From contig CAJXHE010000001.1 in NCBI GenBank assembly GCA_913051865.1, positions 17,320-81,319 on the forward strand: a stretch of DNA of 64,000 bases. Reading direction: 5' to 3'. Positions 10,104 to 19,780 of the stretch are shown one piece after another (positions within the stretch are counted from its first letter, which is position 1; every line of letters begins with the position of its first letter). Below the pieces are notes generated by a model. The model was not told the DNA's origin. It was given only the letters and a program-made list of their open reading frames with translations, and ran no database searches. The position numbers were made by a program, and so were the translations under genes. The DNA comes from an uncultured Flavobacteriales bacterium. GTDB lineage: Bacteria > Bacteroidota > Bacteroidia > Flavobacteriales_D > Sanyastnellaceae.

Positions 10104-10772
10104 GTGACTTCATTACCAACTACAAGTAACAGACAAGATTATCTCAAAGCAATATTGTCGATTGAGCTGAAAGGTGGCAAAGCAAGCACTTCGGCCATCG
10201 CAACTCGTTTAAGCACTCAGCCAGCATCAGTGACAGGGATGTTGAAGGTGCTTTCAGACCACAATCTTGTGTCTTATGTGCCCTATCAGGGCGCCGAACT
10301 TACGTCAACCGGTAAAGTCCAAGCCATTAACCTTGTCAGAAAACACAGGTTGTGGGAGACGTTTATGGTGGAGAAGTTGGGGTTCGGTTGGGAGGAGGTT
10401 CATGATGTTGCTGAACAGCTTGAGCACATTGATTCCCCCAAGCTTATTGAGAAACTAGATGCATTTTTAGGTCGTCCGCGCTTCGACCCCCATGGAGACC
10501 CTATTCCTGATGCGGACGGAAACATACTAGACAGAAGGTCTCTTGTTGAAGTCAGTGCGCTAAAGGTTGGAGAAAAGGCTTCTGTTCGTGGGGTTCTAGG
10601 GAGCAGCGATTCGTTTTTAAAACATTTGGACGATTTGGGAATCAAGCTCGGTCTTGAGTTTTCTGTAGAGAAAATATTTGAATATGATGGGAGTTTTCAG
10701 GTGAAGGTCTTGAAGGAAGAAAAGGTTTGGTCTAAGAAGTTAGTGGAACAATTATTAGTTGAGAAAAAATGA
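10104..10772 (+). CDS. DtxR/MntR-family metal-dependent transcriptional regulator with C-terminal FeoA-like domain
   Basis: SNRQDYLKAILSIELKGGKASTSAIATRLSTQPASVTGMLKVL...LTSTGKVQAINLVRKHRLWETFMVEKLGF. The ORF tool starts at TTG 10080, which overlaps a -7-like element; GTG 10104 is my preferred start. Confidence 0.88.
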   Translation: MTSLPTTSNRQDYLKAILSIELKGGKASTSAIATRLSTQPASVTGMLKVLSDHNLVSYVPYQGAELTSTGKVQAINLVRKHRLWETFMVEKLGFGWEEVHDVAEQLEHIDSPKLIEKLDAFLGRPRFDPHGDPIPDADGNILDRRSLVEVSALKVGEKASVRGVLGSSDSFLKHLDDLGIKLGLEFSVEKIFEYDGSFQVKVLKEEKVWSKKLVEQLLVEKK

Positions 10773-11596
10773 CATTTGATTCATTGATATTATGGCTTGA
10801 ATCTATAGGTCCTATAAAGGCGGCTCTGGTCGCGACAACTTTCACATGGGCCTTAACTGCCGCAGGGGCATCGTTGGTTTTTTTCTTCAAATCAATGCAC
10901 AGAAAATGGTTTGATGGTATGCTCGGATTTACGGGTGGGGTTATGGTGGCAGCGAGTTTCTGGTCACTTCTGGCGCCTTCTATAGAGCTGTCGGGGGGTG
11001 AAGGGTTTGCGAAGGTTTTTCCCGCCGCAATCGGATTTGGGTTAGGGGCTCTTTTTATTTTCGGGTTGGATAAAATAACCCCTCACCTTCATATTAATTT
11101 CAACAAGGATGAAGCAGAGGGACCTAAAACAGATTGGCACAGTTCAACGCTTTTAATTCTTGCGATTACGCTTCATAACATCCCAGAAGGACTTGCTGTG
11201 GGAGTGATTTTCGGAGGAGCTGCGATGGGGCTAGATGGTGCCACAACAGCCGGAGCTGTAGCCCTTGCGATCGGAATAGGAATTCAGAACTTTCCCGAAG
11301 GACTCGCTGTCTCAATGCCGCTTCGCCGTCAAGGTGTGAGTCGCCGTAAGTCATTTATGTACGGACAACTTTCGGCTGTCGTAGAGCCTATTGCGGGCGT
11401 TATAGGTGCGTTGCTTGTCGTCCAAATGACACCCATCCTTCCTTATGCTCTTGCTTTTGCAGCCGGAGCAATGATTTTTGTCGTCATTGAAGAAGTGGTT
11501 CCCGAAACCCAGCGCGACAAGTATACAGACTTTGCGACGATGGGATTTATATTGGGCTTCATTGTCATGATGTCCCTTGATGTAGGGCTGGGTTAA
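10769..11596 (+). CDS. ZIP-family divalent metal transporter
   Basis: HNIPEGLAVGVIFGGAA and NFPEGLAVSMPLRR ZIP signature motifs; ATGA overlap with the regulator. Confidence 0.92.
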   Translation: MTFDSLILWLESIGPIKAALVATTFTWALTAAGASLVFFFKSMHRKWFDGMLGFTGGVMVAASFWSLLAPSIELSGGEGFAKVFPAAIGFGLGALFIFGLDKITPHLHINFNKDEAEGPKTDWHSSTLLILAITLHNIPEGLAVGVIFGGAAMGLDGATTAGAVALAIGIGIQNFPEGLAVSMPLRRQGVSRRKSFMYGQLSAVVEPIAGVIGALLVVQMTPILPYALAFAAGAMIFVVIEEVVPETQRDKYTDFATMGFILGFIVMMSLDVGLG

Positions 11597-11616
11597 GTGA
11601 CGTGACGTGAAGGTTC

Positions 11617-12972
11617 TTATTGTGGGGTGTCTGCGCCACCAAACCTCCCCGAGCTCATCATGAGTACACAGTGATTTTCTTTTGGGATGTCTTGAAGCCG
11701 ATTCTCCAGTTGATCCACTGACGTTATGACCTCAACATCTTCTCTACCAAAACACGCGATGACTTCTTGTTTTGAAATTGCGGGAAGCCTTTTATGCTTG
11801 ACCACTTCAGGATCATAGAATACGATGGCATGATCAACAGCGTTCATGCTTCCTTTGTATTGCGGCAGGAATTGTTTATTCAAACTTGAGAATGTATGGA
11901 GCTCGAATACTGCAGTGACTGACCTGTCTGGATAAGACCCCACGACGCCCGCTTGTGTCGCTTTCAGTTTTGAGGGTGCATGCGCAAAATCTCTATAGAC
12001 GGTAAAGTTTTTCTCTGGTCTGTCAACAGCAACTTCAAGCCGTCTTGCTGCACCTGTAAATCCTTCGATGGCGCCATCGAATTCTCCGACATCTATCCCC
12101 AATGATTGACACACAGCTCTCGCTCCAGCAAGGTTTTGGAAGTTGTGTGCGCCCACAAGAGACGTTTTAACGCAGGTTTTATCCGAATAGGTGATCTCTG
12201 ATGCGCCATTGCCCGGAATGCTTTTAGGTGTCTCATAAGGTGTAAGATGAATATCTTTCCTTGCGATGCGGGCTTCTTCAATAAGATGCACGAGTTGTGG
12301 GTCTTCACTACAATAGGCCAGTGTTGCGCCTTTCTCCATCGTTCCTATAAACTCACGGAATGTGTCTAAGTAGCTTTCTTCAGTGGGGAAGACATTGATG
12401 TGATCCCATGCGATGCCTGTAATGATGGCAAGATGGGGCTTGTAGTGAAGGAATTTGGATCTGCGATCTATGGGCGAACTCAGATACTCGTCTCCCTCAA
12501 TAATAGCCAGATCGTTTGCTTCATCTAGCTTAAGCATCCGGTCAAACCCAGCGAGTTGAGCACCCACCATATAATCTGCATTCCTACCTAGTGCGTTAAG
12601 GACGTGAAGAATCATAGATGTGATCGTTGTTTTTCCGTGCGACCCACCGACGACGACCCTTTGTTTGTTTTTAGTTGCTTGGAATAAAAATTCTGGATAC
12701 GATTGTATACTCAGCCCTAGCTCTTTCGCTTTTGCAAGCTCCGGATTATCTCTAAGGGCATGCATGCCTAGGATGACAACATCTATATCTTTTGTGATTG
12801 TATCGGGATACCAACCTTCATTATCTGGTAAAAGCCCTGCGTCTTCAAGCCTGCCACGACTCGGTTCAAAGATTTGGTCATCACTGCCTGATACCTCATG
12901 TCCCAAATGATCAAGTGCAAGTGCAAAATTATGCATCGCACTGCCTCCTATCGCTATTAGATGAATCCTCAT
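11617..12972 (-). CDS. mpl: UDP-N-acetylmuramate:L-alanyl-gamma-D-glutamyl-meso-diaminopimelate ligase (Mpl-like)
   Basis: MRIHLIAIGGSAMHNFALALDHLGHEVSGSDDQIFEP, VVGGSHGKTTITSMILHVL, Mur ligase fold. Confidence 0.92.
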   Translation of the reverse strand: MRIHLIAIGGSAMHNFALALDHLGHEVSGSDDQIFEPSRGRLEDAGLLPDNEGWYPDTITKDIDVVILGMHALRDNPELAKAKELGLSIQSYPEFLFQATKNKQRVVVGGSHGKTTITSMILHVLNALGRNADYMVGAQLAGFDRMLKLDEANDLAIIEGDEYLSSPIDRRSKFLHYKPHLAIITGIAWDHINVFPTEESYLDTFREFIGTMEKGATLAYCSEDPQLVHLIEEARIARKDIHLTPYETPKSIPGNGASEITYSDKTCVKTSLVGAHNFQNLAGARAVCQSLGIDVGEFDGAIEGFTGAARRLEVAVDRPEKNFTVYRDFAHAPSKLKATQAGVVGSYPDRSVTAVFELHTFSSLNKQFLPQYKGSMNAVDHAIVFYDPEVVKHKRLPAISKQEVIACFGREDVEVITSVDQLENRLQDIPKENHCVLMMSSGRFGGADTPQ

Positions 12973-13039
12973 GTGGTAAAGTTGAACATTTGTCTCCTCA
13001 CTTTTGCGTTATTCAAAACCTTTTTCCCACATTGCACTT

Positions 13040-13885
13040 ATGAAAATTACGCATGGCTTCTCAGATGGTATCCGTACTTCTTTTAAGGCGCTTCCTTTTA
13101 TGTTCAAGCATAAAATGCTGATTTGGTTCCTTCCCGCATTTTTTTTAACGCTTGCTTTAAGCTACGGTGCTTTTGCGCTCATCGATATGGCTGTTGATTT
13201 TGTGGACCGTCTTTACACAAATGCTTTTGGAGCACATTCTTTGGATGTGTGTGGAGAAGGGGTGATTGTCATGGATTGCATTGAAGAAGTATGCATAGCC
13301 TTAGGGTCTTACATGTTGGGTATCGTGGTTTGGGTGGGGCTGTTTTGGCTAAAGATAAAATTATTGAAATATGTCGTGCTTGCTTTTCTGGGGCCTGTCA
13401 TGTCTGTCATATCCGATGTGACAGAAGAGAAATTAACGGGCGTTAAGCATCCTTTTTCTTTAAAGAAATTTATTCGAGATGTTTTTCGTGGCATCCGAAC
13501 AGCGCTTCTTTATTTGTTTATAGAATTATTCCTCGCGTTACTTTTGTTGGTCGTTGCACTTGTTGCGGGGTGGGTCTTTCCTGTATTGCTGCCTTTCCTT
13601 GCGCCCCTTGAAGTGATTGTTGCGTTCATCATCGGCGCTTTCTTCTACGGAGCAGTGGCCCTAGATTATGTATGGGAAAGAGAAGATGTGGGTGCATTAG
13701 GATCGTTAGGGTTGGCTTATAAATCCCGCAGATTAGCTGTTGGAATAGGTGTTCCTTTTGCGATTTGGATGGCAATTCCCATTGTTAACTTCACGCTGGC
13801 TCCCATTTTCGCGCCTGCTTTGGCGACAGTGGCTGCAGTTCTCGCATTAAAGGGAGGTGAAGACAAGCACTCAAGCCCTGAGTGA
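13040..13885 (+). CDS. EI24 domain (CysZ-like) integral membrane protein
   Basis: Multi-TM ORF, MKITHGFSDGIRTSFKALPFMFKHKMLIWFLPAF; start trimmed to ATG 13040. Confidence 0.75.
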   Translation: MKITHGFSDGIRTSFKALPFMFKHKMLIWFLPAFFLTLALSYGAFALIDMAVDFVDRLYTNAFGAHSLDVCGEGVIVMDCIEEVCIALGSYMLGIVVWVGLFWLKIKLLKYVVLAFLGPVMSVISDVTEEKLTGVKHPFSLKKFIRDVFRGIRTALLYLFIELFLALLLLVVALVAGWVFPVLLPFLAPLEVIVAFIIGAFFYGAVALDYVWEREDVGALGSLGLAYKSRRLAVGIGVPFAIWMAIPIVNFTLAPIFAPALATVAAVLALKGGEDKHSSPE

Positions 13886-13902
13886 CAACATCGGTCACTC
13901 AG
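13878..13902. other. Perfect 9-bp inverted repeat (hairpin) spanning the EI24 stop codon at a convergent gene junction
   Basis: CTGAGTGAC-AACATCG-GTCACTCAG; TGA stop lies in the left arm. Confidence 0.75.
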
Positions 13903-13919
13903 TCAAAAGGGATGGGGTG

Positions 13920-15200
13920 TTATTTAACTTCTTGAATGATGCCACCTATAGAAGCGAGATCGTCAAAGAAGGTGGGGTAGCTTTTTGCGACACATCCCGC
14001 ATTTAAAATCTCCACTTCTGCACCTCCTGCGCATCCCAAGATAGCTGCGGCCATCACAATGCGATGATCTCCATGTGGATTGATTCTGCAGGCCTTGGTT
14101 TTTCCGGGGTGGACAATGAGATCGTCCTTGTCACGTTCGATCGTAATCCCCGCTTTTGCAAATTCTGAGATGAGAACGGACGCTCTGTCAGATTCCTTTC
14201 CCACAAGTCTATGTGCCCCACTTAATCTTGAGGGTTTGTTGCTGAAGCAAGCCAAAGCGGCAAGAACAGGGAAGAGGTCAGGCGCGTTTGTAAGGTCGAG
14301 ATTAAATGCTCTGGGGCGTTTCTTCTTAATGCTCAATCCCTCATCTGTCCCTAGAATATGATATCCTGCAAAAAGCAATGCGCCCTTAATGCCTGAATCA
14401 GCCTGGGTAAAGTCACCTCTTATTCCAGTAACTTCTAAGTCAGGTTGTGCACACAGTGCCCCCAAAACCAAAAGTGTGGCGGCCGCGCTCCAGTCAGCAT
14501 CAATGCTAAAGTTTCCACCGCGCCCAGTTTGGTTGGAAGGGATATGAAACACATCAGTTTCATCAGATGTTTCATGTGTATAATCCAGATCAAAAGTTCT
14601 CAGGACCTCAAGCGTCATGTCAATGTAAGGGCGGGATGTAATCCCTTTAACAGTGACTTTAGAGTCATTCTCAGCATACGGTAATGCCAAAAGGAGTCCG
14701 GTAAGAAACTGCGAGCTAACACTTCCATCAAGATGTATATCTCCACCGACCAGAGGGCCTTCTAATTCAAGTGGTAAAGTGTGCGATGCAGCACATGATG
14801 CACCTAGTTTTTGCAAGCCATCAGACACCATGTCCATGGGTCGAGACAACAATGTTCCCTTTCCAGTCAACAAGATGGTCGTATTCGCTAGTGCAGCAAT
14901 GGGAGCCATCATTCGGGCTGCGAGACCAGATTCACCAGCGTTGAGTTCTTGTGAGCGAGGACGTGGTATTCCGCCCGCGGTGGGTGTGATGCGAATGGCT
15001 TCTTTTCCAAGTTCTATTTCTGCGCCAAGAACGGCAGCCATTTCTAGCGTGGAAGTCGTGTCGTCACTATCGCTAATGCCATGTATCATTGACGGTGAAT
15101 CTGCAAGAAGTGCGGCAGCGATGAATCGAGCACTTAGGCTTTTTGAAGGAGGCGCAGCGACTTCTCCTGACAGTGTGCTAGGTGTCACGCGAAGAATCAT
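13920..15200 (-). CDS. aroA: 3-phosphoshikimate 1-carboxyvinyltransferase (EPSP synthase)
   Basis: PSKSLSARFIAAALLA, LNAGESGLAARMMAP, DWSAAATLLVLGAL, PHGDHRIVMAAAILG. Confidence 0.94.
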   Translation of the reverse strand: MILRVTPSTLSGEVAAPPSKSLSARFIAAALLADSPSMIHGISDSDDTTSTLEMAAVLGAEIELGKEAIRITPTAGGIPRPRSQELNAGESGLAARMMAPIAALANTTILLTGKGTLLSRPMDMVSDGLQKLGASCAASHTLPLELEGPLVGGDIHLDGSVSSQFLTGLLLALPYAENDSKVTVKGITSRPYIDMTLEVLRTFDLDYTHETSDETDVFHIPSNQTGRGGNFSIDADWSAAATLLVLGALCAQPDLEVTGIRGDFTQADSGIKGALLFAGYHILGTDEGLSIKKKRPRAFNLDLTNAPDLFPVLAALACFSNKPSRLSGAHRLVGKESDRASVLISEFAKAGITIERDKDDLIVHPGKTKACRINPHGDHRIVMAAAILGCAGGAEVEILNAGCVAKSYPTFFDDLASIGGIIQEVK

Positions 15201-15952
15201 TTGGCTGATGCTGGCTTGCGTCCGACATAAATACTTGCAATCCCTCCAGTTAGAGGTGTAACGCTCAGGTCTTCAAAGCCTATTGAGGCAAGACGGTCAA
15301 GGAAATCACGTCCTTCGGGAAATGCCATCACACTTTCTGGCAGGTAAGTGTATGCGGCTGGATCTTTGGAGACAAGTTTCCCTAAAGTCGGCATGATATG
15401 CTTAAAATAAAACCCAAATAACTGCTTGATAGGAAAATGTTTAGGCTTGCTAAACTCAAGTATTACAGTAAGTGAGTTGGGTGCTAGTACGCGATACATT
15501 TCTGAGAGTCCACGGTCTAGATTTTCAAAATTCCGAACACCGAATGCGACTGTGTAGGCCTCAAAAGACGCATCTTCAAATGGAAGGTTTTCGGAGTCAC
15601 CTTGTATCAATGAAATGCTATTTGTAAGACCTTTTACTTTTAATTTTTTGACACCTACATCTAACATGCCTTGCGAAATGTCAATGCCTGTTATTTTTGC
15701 TTCTAGCCCCATTCGAATGGCTTCAATTGCGAAATCTCCGGTACCAGTCGCCATGTCAATGATGGTTTTCGGAGCCACCGCTTCGCGCTTTAAAATTCGG
15801 ATGCATCGCTTGCGCCAAAGCACATCTATTCCCAAAGAAAAGAAATGATTTAAAAAGTCATAGCGATGTGCGATGCTGTCGAACATTCTTTCGACTTGCT
15901 TTTTCTTGTCTTCCTTTTCAGGAGACGTATACGGAGTGACTTTTGTTCCCAT
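15197..15952 (-). CDS. menG: Demethylmenaquinone methyltransferase (UbiE/MenG)
   Basis: VERMFDSIAHRYDFLNHFFSLGIDVLWRKRCI; DMATGTGDFAIEA; VAFGVRNFENLDRGLSEMYRVL. Confidence 0.95.
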   Translation of the reverse strand: MGTKVTPYTSPEKEDKKKQVERMFDSIAHRYDFLNHFFSLGIDVLWRKRCIRILKREAVAPKTIIDMATGTGDFAIEAIRMGLEAKITGIDISQGMLDVGVKKLKVKGLTNSISLIQGDSENLPFEDASFEAYTVAFGVRNFENLDRGLSEMYRVLAPNSLTVILEFSKPKHFPIKQLFGFYFKHIMPTLGKLVSKDPAAYTYLPESVMAFPEGRDFLDRLASIGFEDLSVTPLTGGIASIYVGRKPASAK

Positions 15953-16012
15953 GAATTTTATATCAAATTAACCGTTTACAGAAAGATCTTGGGGGTAATA
16001 ATTGCACACACG

Positions 16013-16987
16013 TCATATTTCAGATAAAAGTGTATTTAAATCGACTGTAACGACTCCACTTTGTTCACAAACAAGTCCACCTGCGAGGTTTGCGGTTTCA
16101 GCGATCTGCGAAGGAGAAGCTCCTGAAGCAAGCATCAGTGCCGCTGTAGCAATGACAGTGTCTCCCGCGCCACTTACATCAATGACCTTGCTTGGACGGC
16201 AAGGGAAATGAGTGTGTACAACACCCTGTGAGGGTGCGTGAACCCACATGCCGAAGTTCCCGAGTGTCGTAAGGGATACAGTCGGATAAATTTTTTCGTG
16301 TAAAGAACCTATCGCAGATGGCAATCCTTCTGGAATCCCAACCTCTTGTTCGAGACCTTCACGCAATTCCTTAAGGTTTGGCTTGAACAAATCAACACCA
16401 CGATAATTGAGAAATCCTTTTAATTTAGGATCTACCGCAACAGGGATCTTACGTTTTTTGGCTTCTCCAATGAGCCCCGAAATAAGTGTTTGCGTGAGTA
16501 CGCCCTTGTCGTAATCCTCAAAAATAAGGACGTCGATGCGTTTGTTGTCTAAAATAGAAATGCAAGAAGACAGGAGGGATGCAGACAGTTCCGCAGAGAT
16601 TTCTTCATCGGTTTCCTCATCTACCCTGAGCATATGAACTTCATCCCGGATAATTCGTGTCTTCACTGTCGTCGGTCGCCCCTTTGAAAGGATGCACCCT
16701 TCGATGCCCATTCCCCGCGCTTTGAAAAGTTCAAGCAAACGGATTCCTGCGGGATCATTTCCTATTACAGTCGCAAGATGAACGTCTGCGCCAAGTGCTT
16801 GAACATTACGCGCTACGTTTGCTGCGCCACCTGCTCTCTCATCTCGTCCCGTCATCAGGACAACAGGCACAGGCGCTTCAGGACTATCCCGTTCCACTTT
16901 CCCAAATAAGTATGCATCCATCATCACATCACCCACCACCAGTGCGCTAAGGTTAGAAATGTTGTGTAATGCTTCTTGTTTGTTCAT
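16013..16987 (-). CDS. PfkB-family carbohydrate kinase, D-glycero-beta-D-manno-heptose-7-phosphate kinase-like (HldE N-terminal/HldA type)
   Basis: LVVGDVMMDAYLFGKVERDSPEAPVPVV, GGAANVARNVQALGADV, DVSGAGDTVIATAAL. Confidence 0.86.
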   Translation of the reverse strand: MNKQEALHNISNLSALVVGDVMMDAYLFGKVERDSPEAPVPVVLMTGRDERAGGAANVARNVQALGADVHLATVIGNDPAGIRLLELFKARGMGIEGCILSKGRPTTVKTRIIRDEVHMLRVDEETDEEISAELSASLLSSCISILDNKRIDVLIFEDYDKGVLTQTLISGLIGEAKKRKIPVAVDPKLKGFLNYRGVDLFKPNLKELREGLEQEVGIPEGLPSAIGSLHEKIYPTVSLTTLGNFGMWVHAPSQGVVHTHFPCRPSKVIDVSGAGDTVIATAALMLASGASPSQIAETANLAGGLVCEQSGVVTVDLNTLLSEI

Positions 16988-17026
16988 GTGTTATTGAGTC
17001 ATACGTTTGATGTCACCCATTGTCAA

Positions 17027-18223
17027 TTATGAAAGTTTTCTGACGGCGGCATCAATCCTGCGCACAGCCTCCGCGAGAACATCATCTGCTGCAGCATAAC
17101 TGATTCGAATGCATTCGGGCGTCCCGAAAGCAGCGCCACTTACTGTAGCGACATGTGCTTCTTCAATGAGGAACATGGCAACATCTTCTGAGTTTTTGAG
17201 TGTTTTGCCGCCATAGCTTAGGCCGAAAAGATCGCTGATGTCCGGAAACAAATAAAACGCGCCCATGGGGAGGTTGAGTTTGACTCCCGGAACCTTGCTT
17301 AAATCGGCATGCATTGCATTTCTTCTTCGGAGAAACGCATCGAGCATAGAATCTGCAATGGAGGGGTCTTGATCAACCGCTTCCGCTGCAGCTGCTTGAG
17401 TGATGCTACAAGGCGCAGACGTAAATTGCCCTTGGATCTTTGTACACGCCGCAGCGATCCATTTGGGTGCGCCCATATATCCAAGTCGCCAGCCGGTCAT
17501 CGCAAACCCTTTTGAAACACCATTGACAGTGATGACTCTCTCAATCATGCCAGGCTCAGCAGCCAAGCTCGCATGACGTGAGGTGAAATTGATGAGTTCG
17601 TAGATCTCGTCAGAAATCGTAAATACGTTGTCATGCTTGCGAAGCACGTCAGCGATTGCGGCAGTTTCTTCTTGGCTATAGACGGAGCCTGAAGGGTTGC
17701 ACGGTGAGCTGTAGATAACCAGTCTTGTTTTCTCGTTAATCGCAGCCTCGAGCGCTTCAGGATTGATTTTGTAGTCTTCATTAATGGTCGTAGGAATAAT
17801 CACTGGAATTCCCCCTGCGACTTTGACGATTTCCTCATAACTGACCCAATAGGGTGCAGGAAGAATGACTTCGTCTCCTGGATTAACCAAGCTTAAGACA
17901 ACGTTTGCAAGAGATTGTTTGGCACCTGTACTGACGACGATTTGGTCTGGCGCGTAGTCAAGTCCATTGTCCCTTTTGAATTTCTTTGAAATGGCTTCTC
18001 TTATTCTAGGTGTTCCAGGAACAGGAGTGTAGTGGGACTCATTTGCATTGATGGCATCAATTCCAGCTTGTTTTAATACCGCCGGAGTGTCGAAGTCGGG
18101 TTCTCCCAAAGAAAGTGAGATGACGTCAACTCCAGACGCTTTGAGTTCACGAGCCATTCTCGCCATGGCAATCGTTGCAGACTCAGACAGGCGATTAAGA
18201 AGATCAGAAGTGCGGTTTTCCAT
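17027..18223 (-). CDS. Pyridoxal-phosphate aminotransferase, aspartate aminotransferase type
   Basis: LSLGEPDFDTPAVLKQAGIDAI, NPGDEVILPAPYWVSYEEIV, NGVSKGFAMTGWRLGYMGAP PLP-lysine motif; start trimmed to ATG (MENRTSD). Confidence 0.93.
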   Translation of the reverse strand: MENRTSDLLNRLSESATIAMARMARELKASGVDVISLSLGEPDFDTPAVLKQAGIDAINANESHYTPVPGTPRIREAISKKFKRDNGLDYAPDQIVVSTGAKQSLANVVLSLVNPGDEVILPAPYWVSYEEIVKVAGGIPVIIPTTINEDYKINPEALEAAINEKTRLVIYSSPCNPSGSVYSQEETAAIADVLRKHDNVFTISDEIYELINFTSRHASLAAEPGMIERVITVNGVSKGFAMTGWRLGYMGAPKWIAAACTKIQGQFTSAPCSITQAAAAEAVDQDPSIADSMLDAFLRRRNAMHADLSKVPGVKLNLPMGAFYLFPDISDLFGLSYGGKTLKNSEDVAMFLIEEAHVATVSGAAFGTPECIRISYAAADDVLAEAVRRIDAAVRKLS

Positions 18224-18262
18224 TAGAAGCAAATAAAGCGATTTTTCAAGCCGTAAAGGTAG

Positions 18263-19729
18263 TTATTTCCTCGGAAGGAGTGCGAGTCCAAGCATAGTAA
18301 TTGCACCATTTACTGGAAGCAATGAAAACCCGAAACTAAAGCCCCAGTATTTTGATAAAAAGTACTCAAGTAAATAGCAGACAATAGGCGAAGCAATGGC
18401 GACATAGGGAATTAATTTTTCTCTCGGTTTGCTTTTAAATAGGATTCCGAAGAAAAACAAACCAAGAAGGGGACCGTAGGTGTAATTCGCGGCAGTAAAG
18501 AGCGCAGCAACGACGCTTGTGTCATTTACAGCCCTAAATGCCATGATTGCAATAAACAGTACGCCCGCCATTCCTAAATGAACTGTCTTTCTGACTTTCT
18601 CGGCTTTTTCTTCTTTCATTTTTTGGGTGCCGATGAGATCAACACAGGTAGAAGTAGTGAGTGCCGTTAACGCCGAATCTGCAGAACTGAAAGCAGATGC
18701 AAGAAGTCCGATAAGGAAAACGCCGCCTGCCATGGGACCCAATGACCCACCAAGGGCGAGTGTAGGAAAAAGCCTGTCCGTTGCTTCAGGTATAGAGATA
18801 CCTTCCGCACTTGCATGCAGATATAAAAGTGCGCCAAGTGACAGAAATAAGATGTTTGCAGCAAAGAGAACCACAGCGAAACTGGCCATGTTTAATCTTG
18901 CACTTTTGAGATCTTTGCAGGCGAGATTTTTCTGCATCATATCCTGGTCGAGTCCAGTCATTGCAATACACACGAAGGTGCCAGCAAGGAAGTGTTTCAC
19001 AAAGTGATTGCCTGCTTTCCAGTCATCAAAGACGAATATCTTTGTCATTCCACTGGACTTCACGAGTTCCGGAATTGCTGTCACAGATGCACCAAATGCA
19101 CTAGAAATAGCCAGTACAGTTAGGATGACGGCAGTGAGCATGCATGCAGTTTGGACGGTATCTGTCCAAATCACTGTGGCCATTCCTCCCTGCCTTGTGT
19201 AAATATATATAATGCCAAGGACCACAGCGACAATTGCAGCAAAGGCCCAACCAGGAACACCCCCTGTGCTGTTTGAAAAAAGAGGCTCAAGGATGGCAAG
19301 TTCCACGACGATTGCAACAAGAAACAGTCTGAAAGATGCCCCGATGACTCTGCTTAAAATAAAGAATGATGCCCCCGTTTTATAGGCACCATTGCCGAAT
19401 CTTTGGTCCAAATAAGTATAAATACTGGTAAGCCCTAACCGGTAGTAAAGAGGAAGAAGTACAGCGATAATAAAGAGATACCCCACCATGTATCCAAGGA
19501 CCATTTGAAGGTAGGTGAAACTTTGTGTATTTACCCAGCCAGGAATAGAAATAAAAGTGACGCCACTCAGTGATGCACCGACCATTCCGAAGGCCACAAC
19601 ATACCAAGGCGCCTTTTTTCCAGCCAAGAAAAAGTCAGATGCTTTTTTATCCCGGCCAGTGATGTTCCCTATTAAAAACAATACCCCAACGTAGAGGCAT
19701 GATATGAGAATAAATGTAGTTGCTGACAT
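18263..19729 (-). CDS. Sodium:solute symporter family protein (SSS)
   Basis: About 13-TM ORF, DFFLAGKKAPWYVVAFGMVGASLSGVTFISIPG, GLDQDMMQKNLACKDLKSARLN; start trimmed to MSATTF. Confidence 0.92.
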   Translation of the reverse strand: MSATTFILISCLYVGVLFLIGNITGRDKKASDFFLAGKKAPWYVVAFGMVGASLSGVTFISIPGWVNTQSFTYLQMVLGYMVGYLFIIAVLLPLYYRLGLTSIYTYLDQRFGNGAYKTGASFFILSRVIGASFRLFLVAIVVELAILEPLFSNSTGGVPGWAFAAIVAVVLGIIYIYTRQGGMATVIWTDTVQTACMLTAVILTVLAISSAFGASVTAIPELVKSSGMTKIFVFDDWKAGNHFVKHFLAGTFVCIAMTGLDQDMMQKNLACKDLKSARLNMASFAVVLFAANILFLSLGALLYLHASAEGISIPEATDRLFPTLALGGSLGPMAGGVFLIGLLASAFSSADSALTALTTSTCVDLIGTQKMKEEKAEKVRKTVHLGMAGVLFIAIMAFRAVNDTSVVAALFTAANYTYGPLLGLFFFGILFKSKPREKLIPYVAIASPIVCYLLEYFLSKYWGFSFGFSLLPVNGAITMLGLALLPRK

Positions 19730-19734
19730 GGTCC

Positions 19735-19742
19735 CAAATTTA
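19735..19742 (-). promoter_or_regulatory. -7-like element TAAATTTG, 5 nt before the symporter ATG
   Basis: Exact TAnnTTTG match on the minus strand. Confidence 0.6.
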
Positions 19743-19768
19743 CATGTTCGAACACTGGGATTGGGTTT

Positions 19769-19776
19769 TATCTTTA
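19769..19776 (+). promoter_or_regulatory. -7-like element TATCTTTA, 4 nt before the recR GTG
   Basis: TATCTTTA-CACC-GTG. Confidence 0.55.
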
Positions 19777-19780
19777 CACC

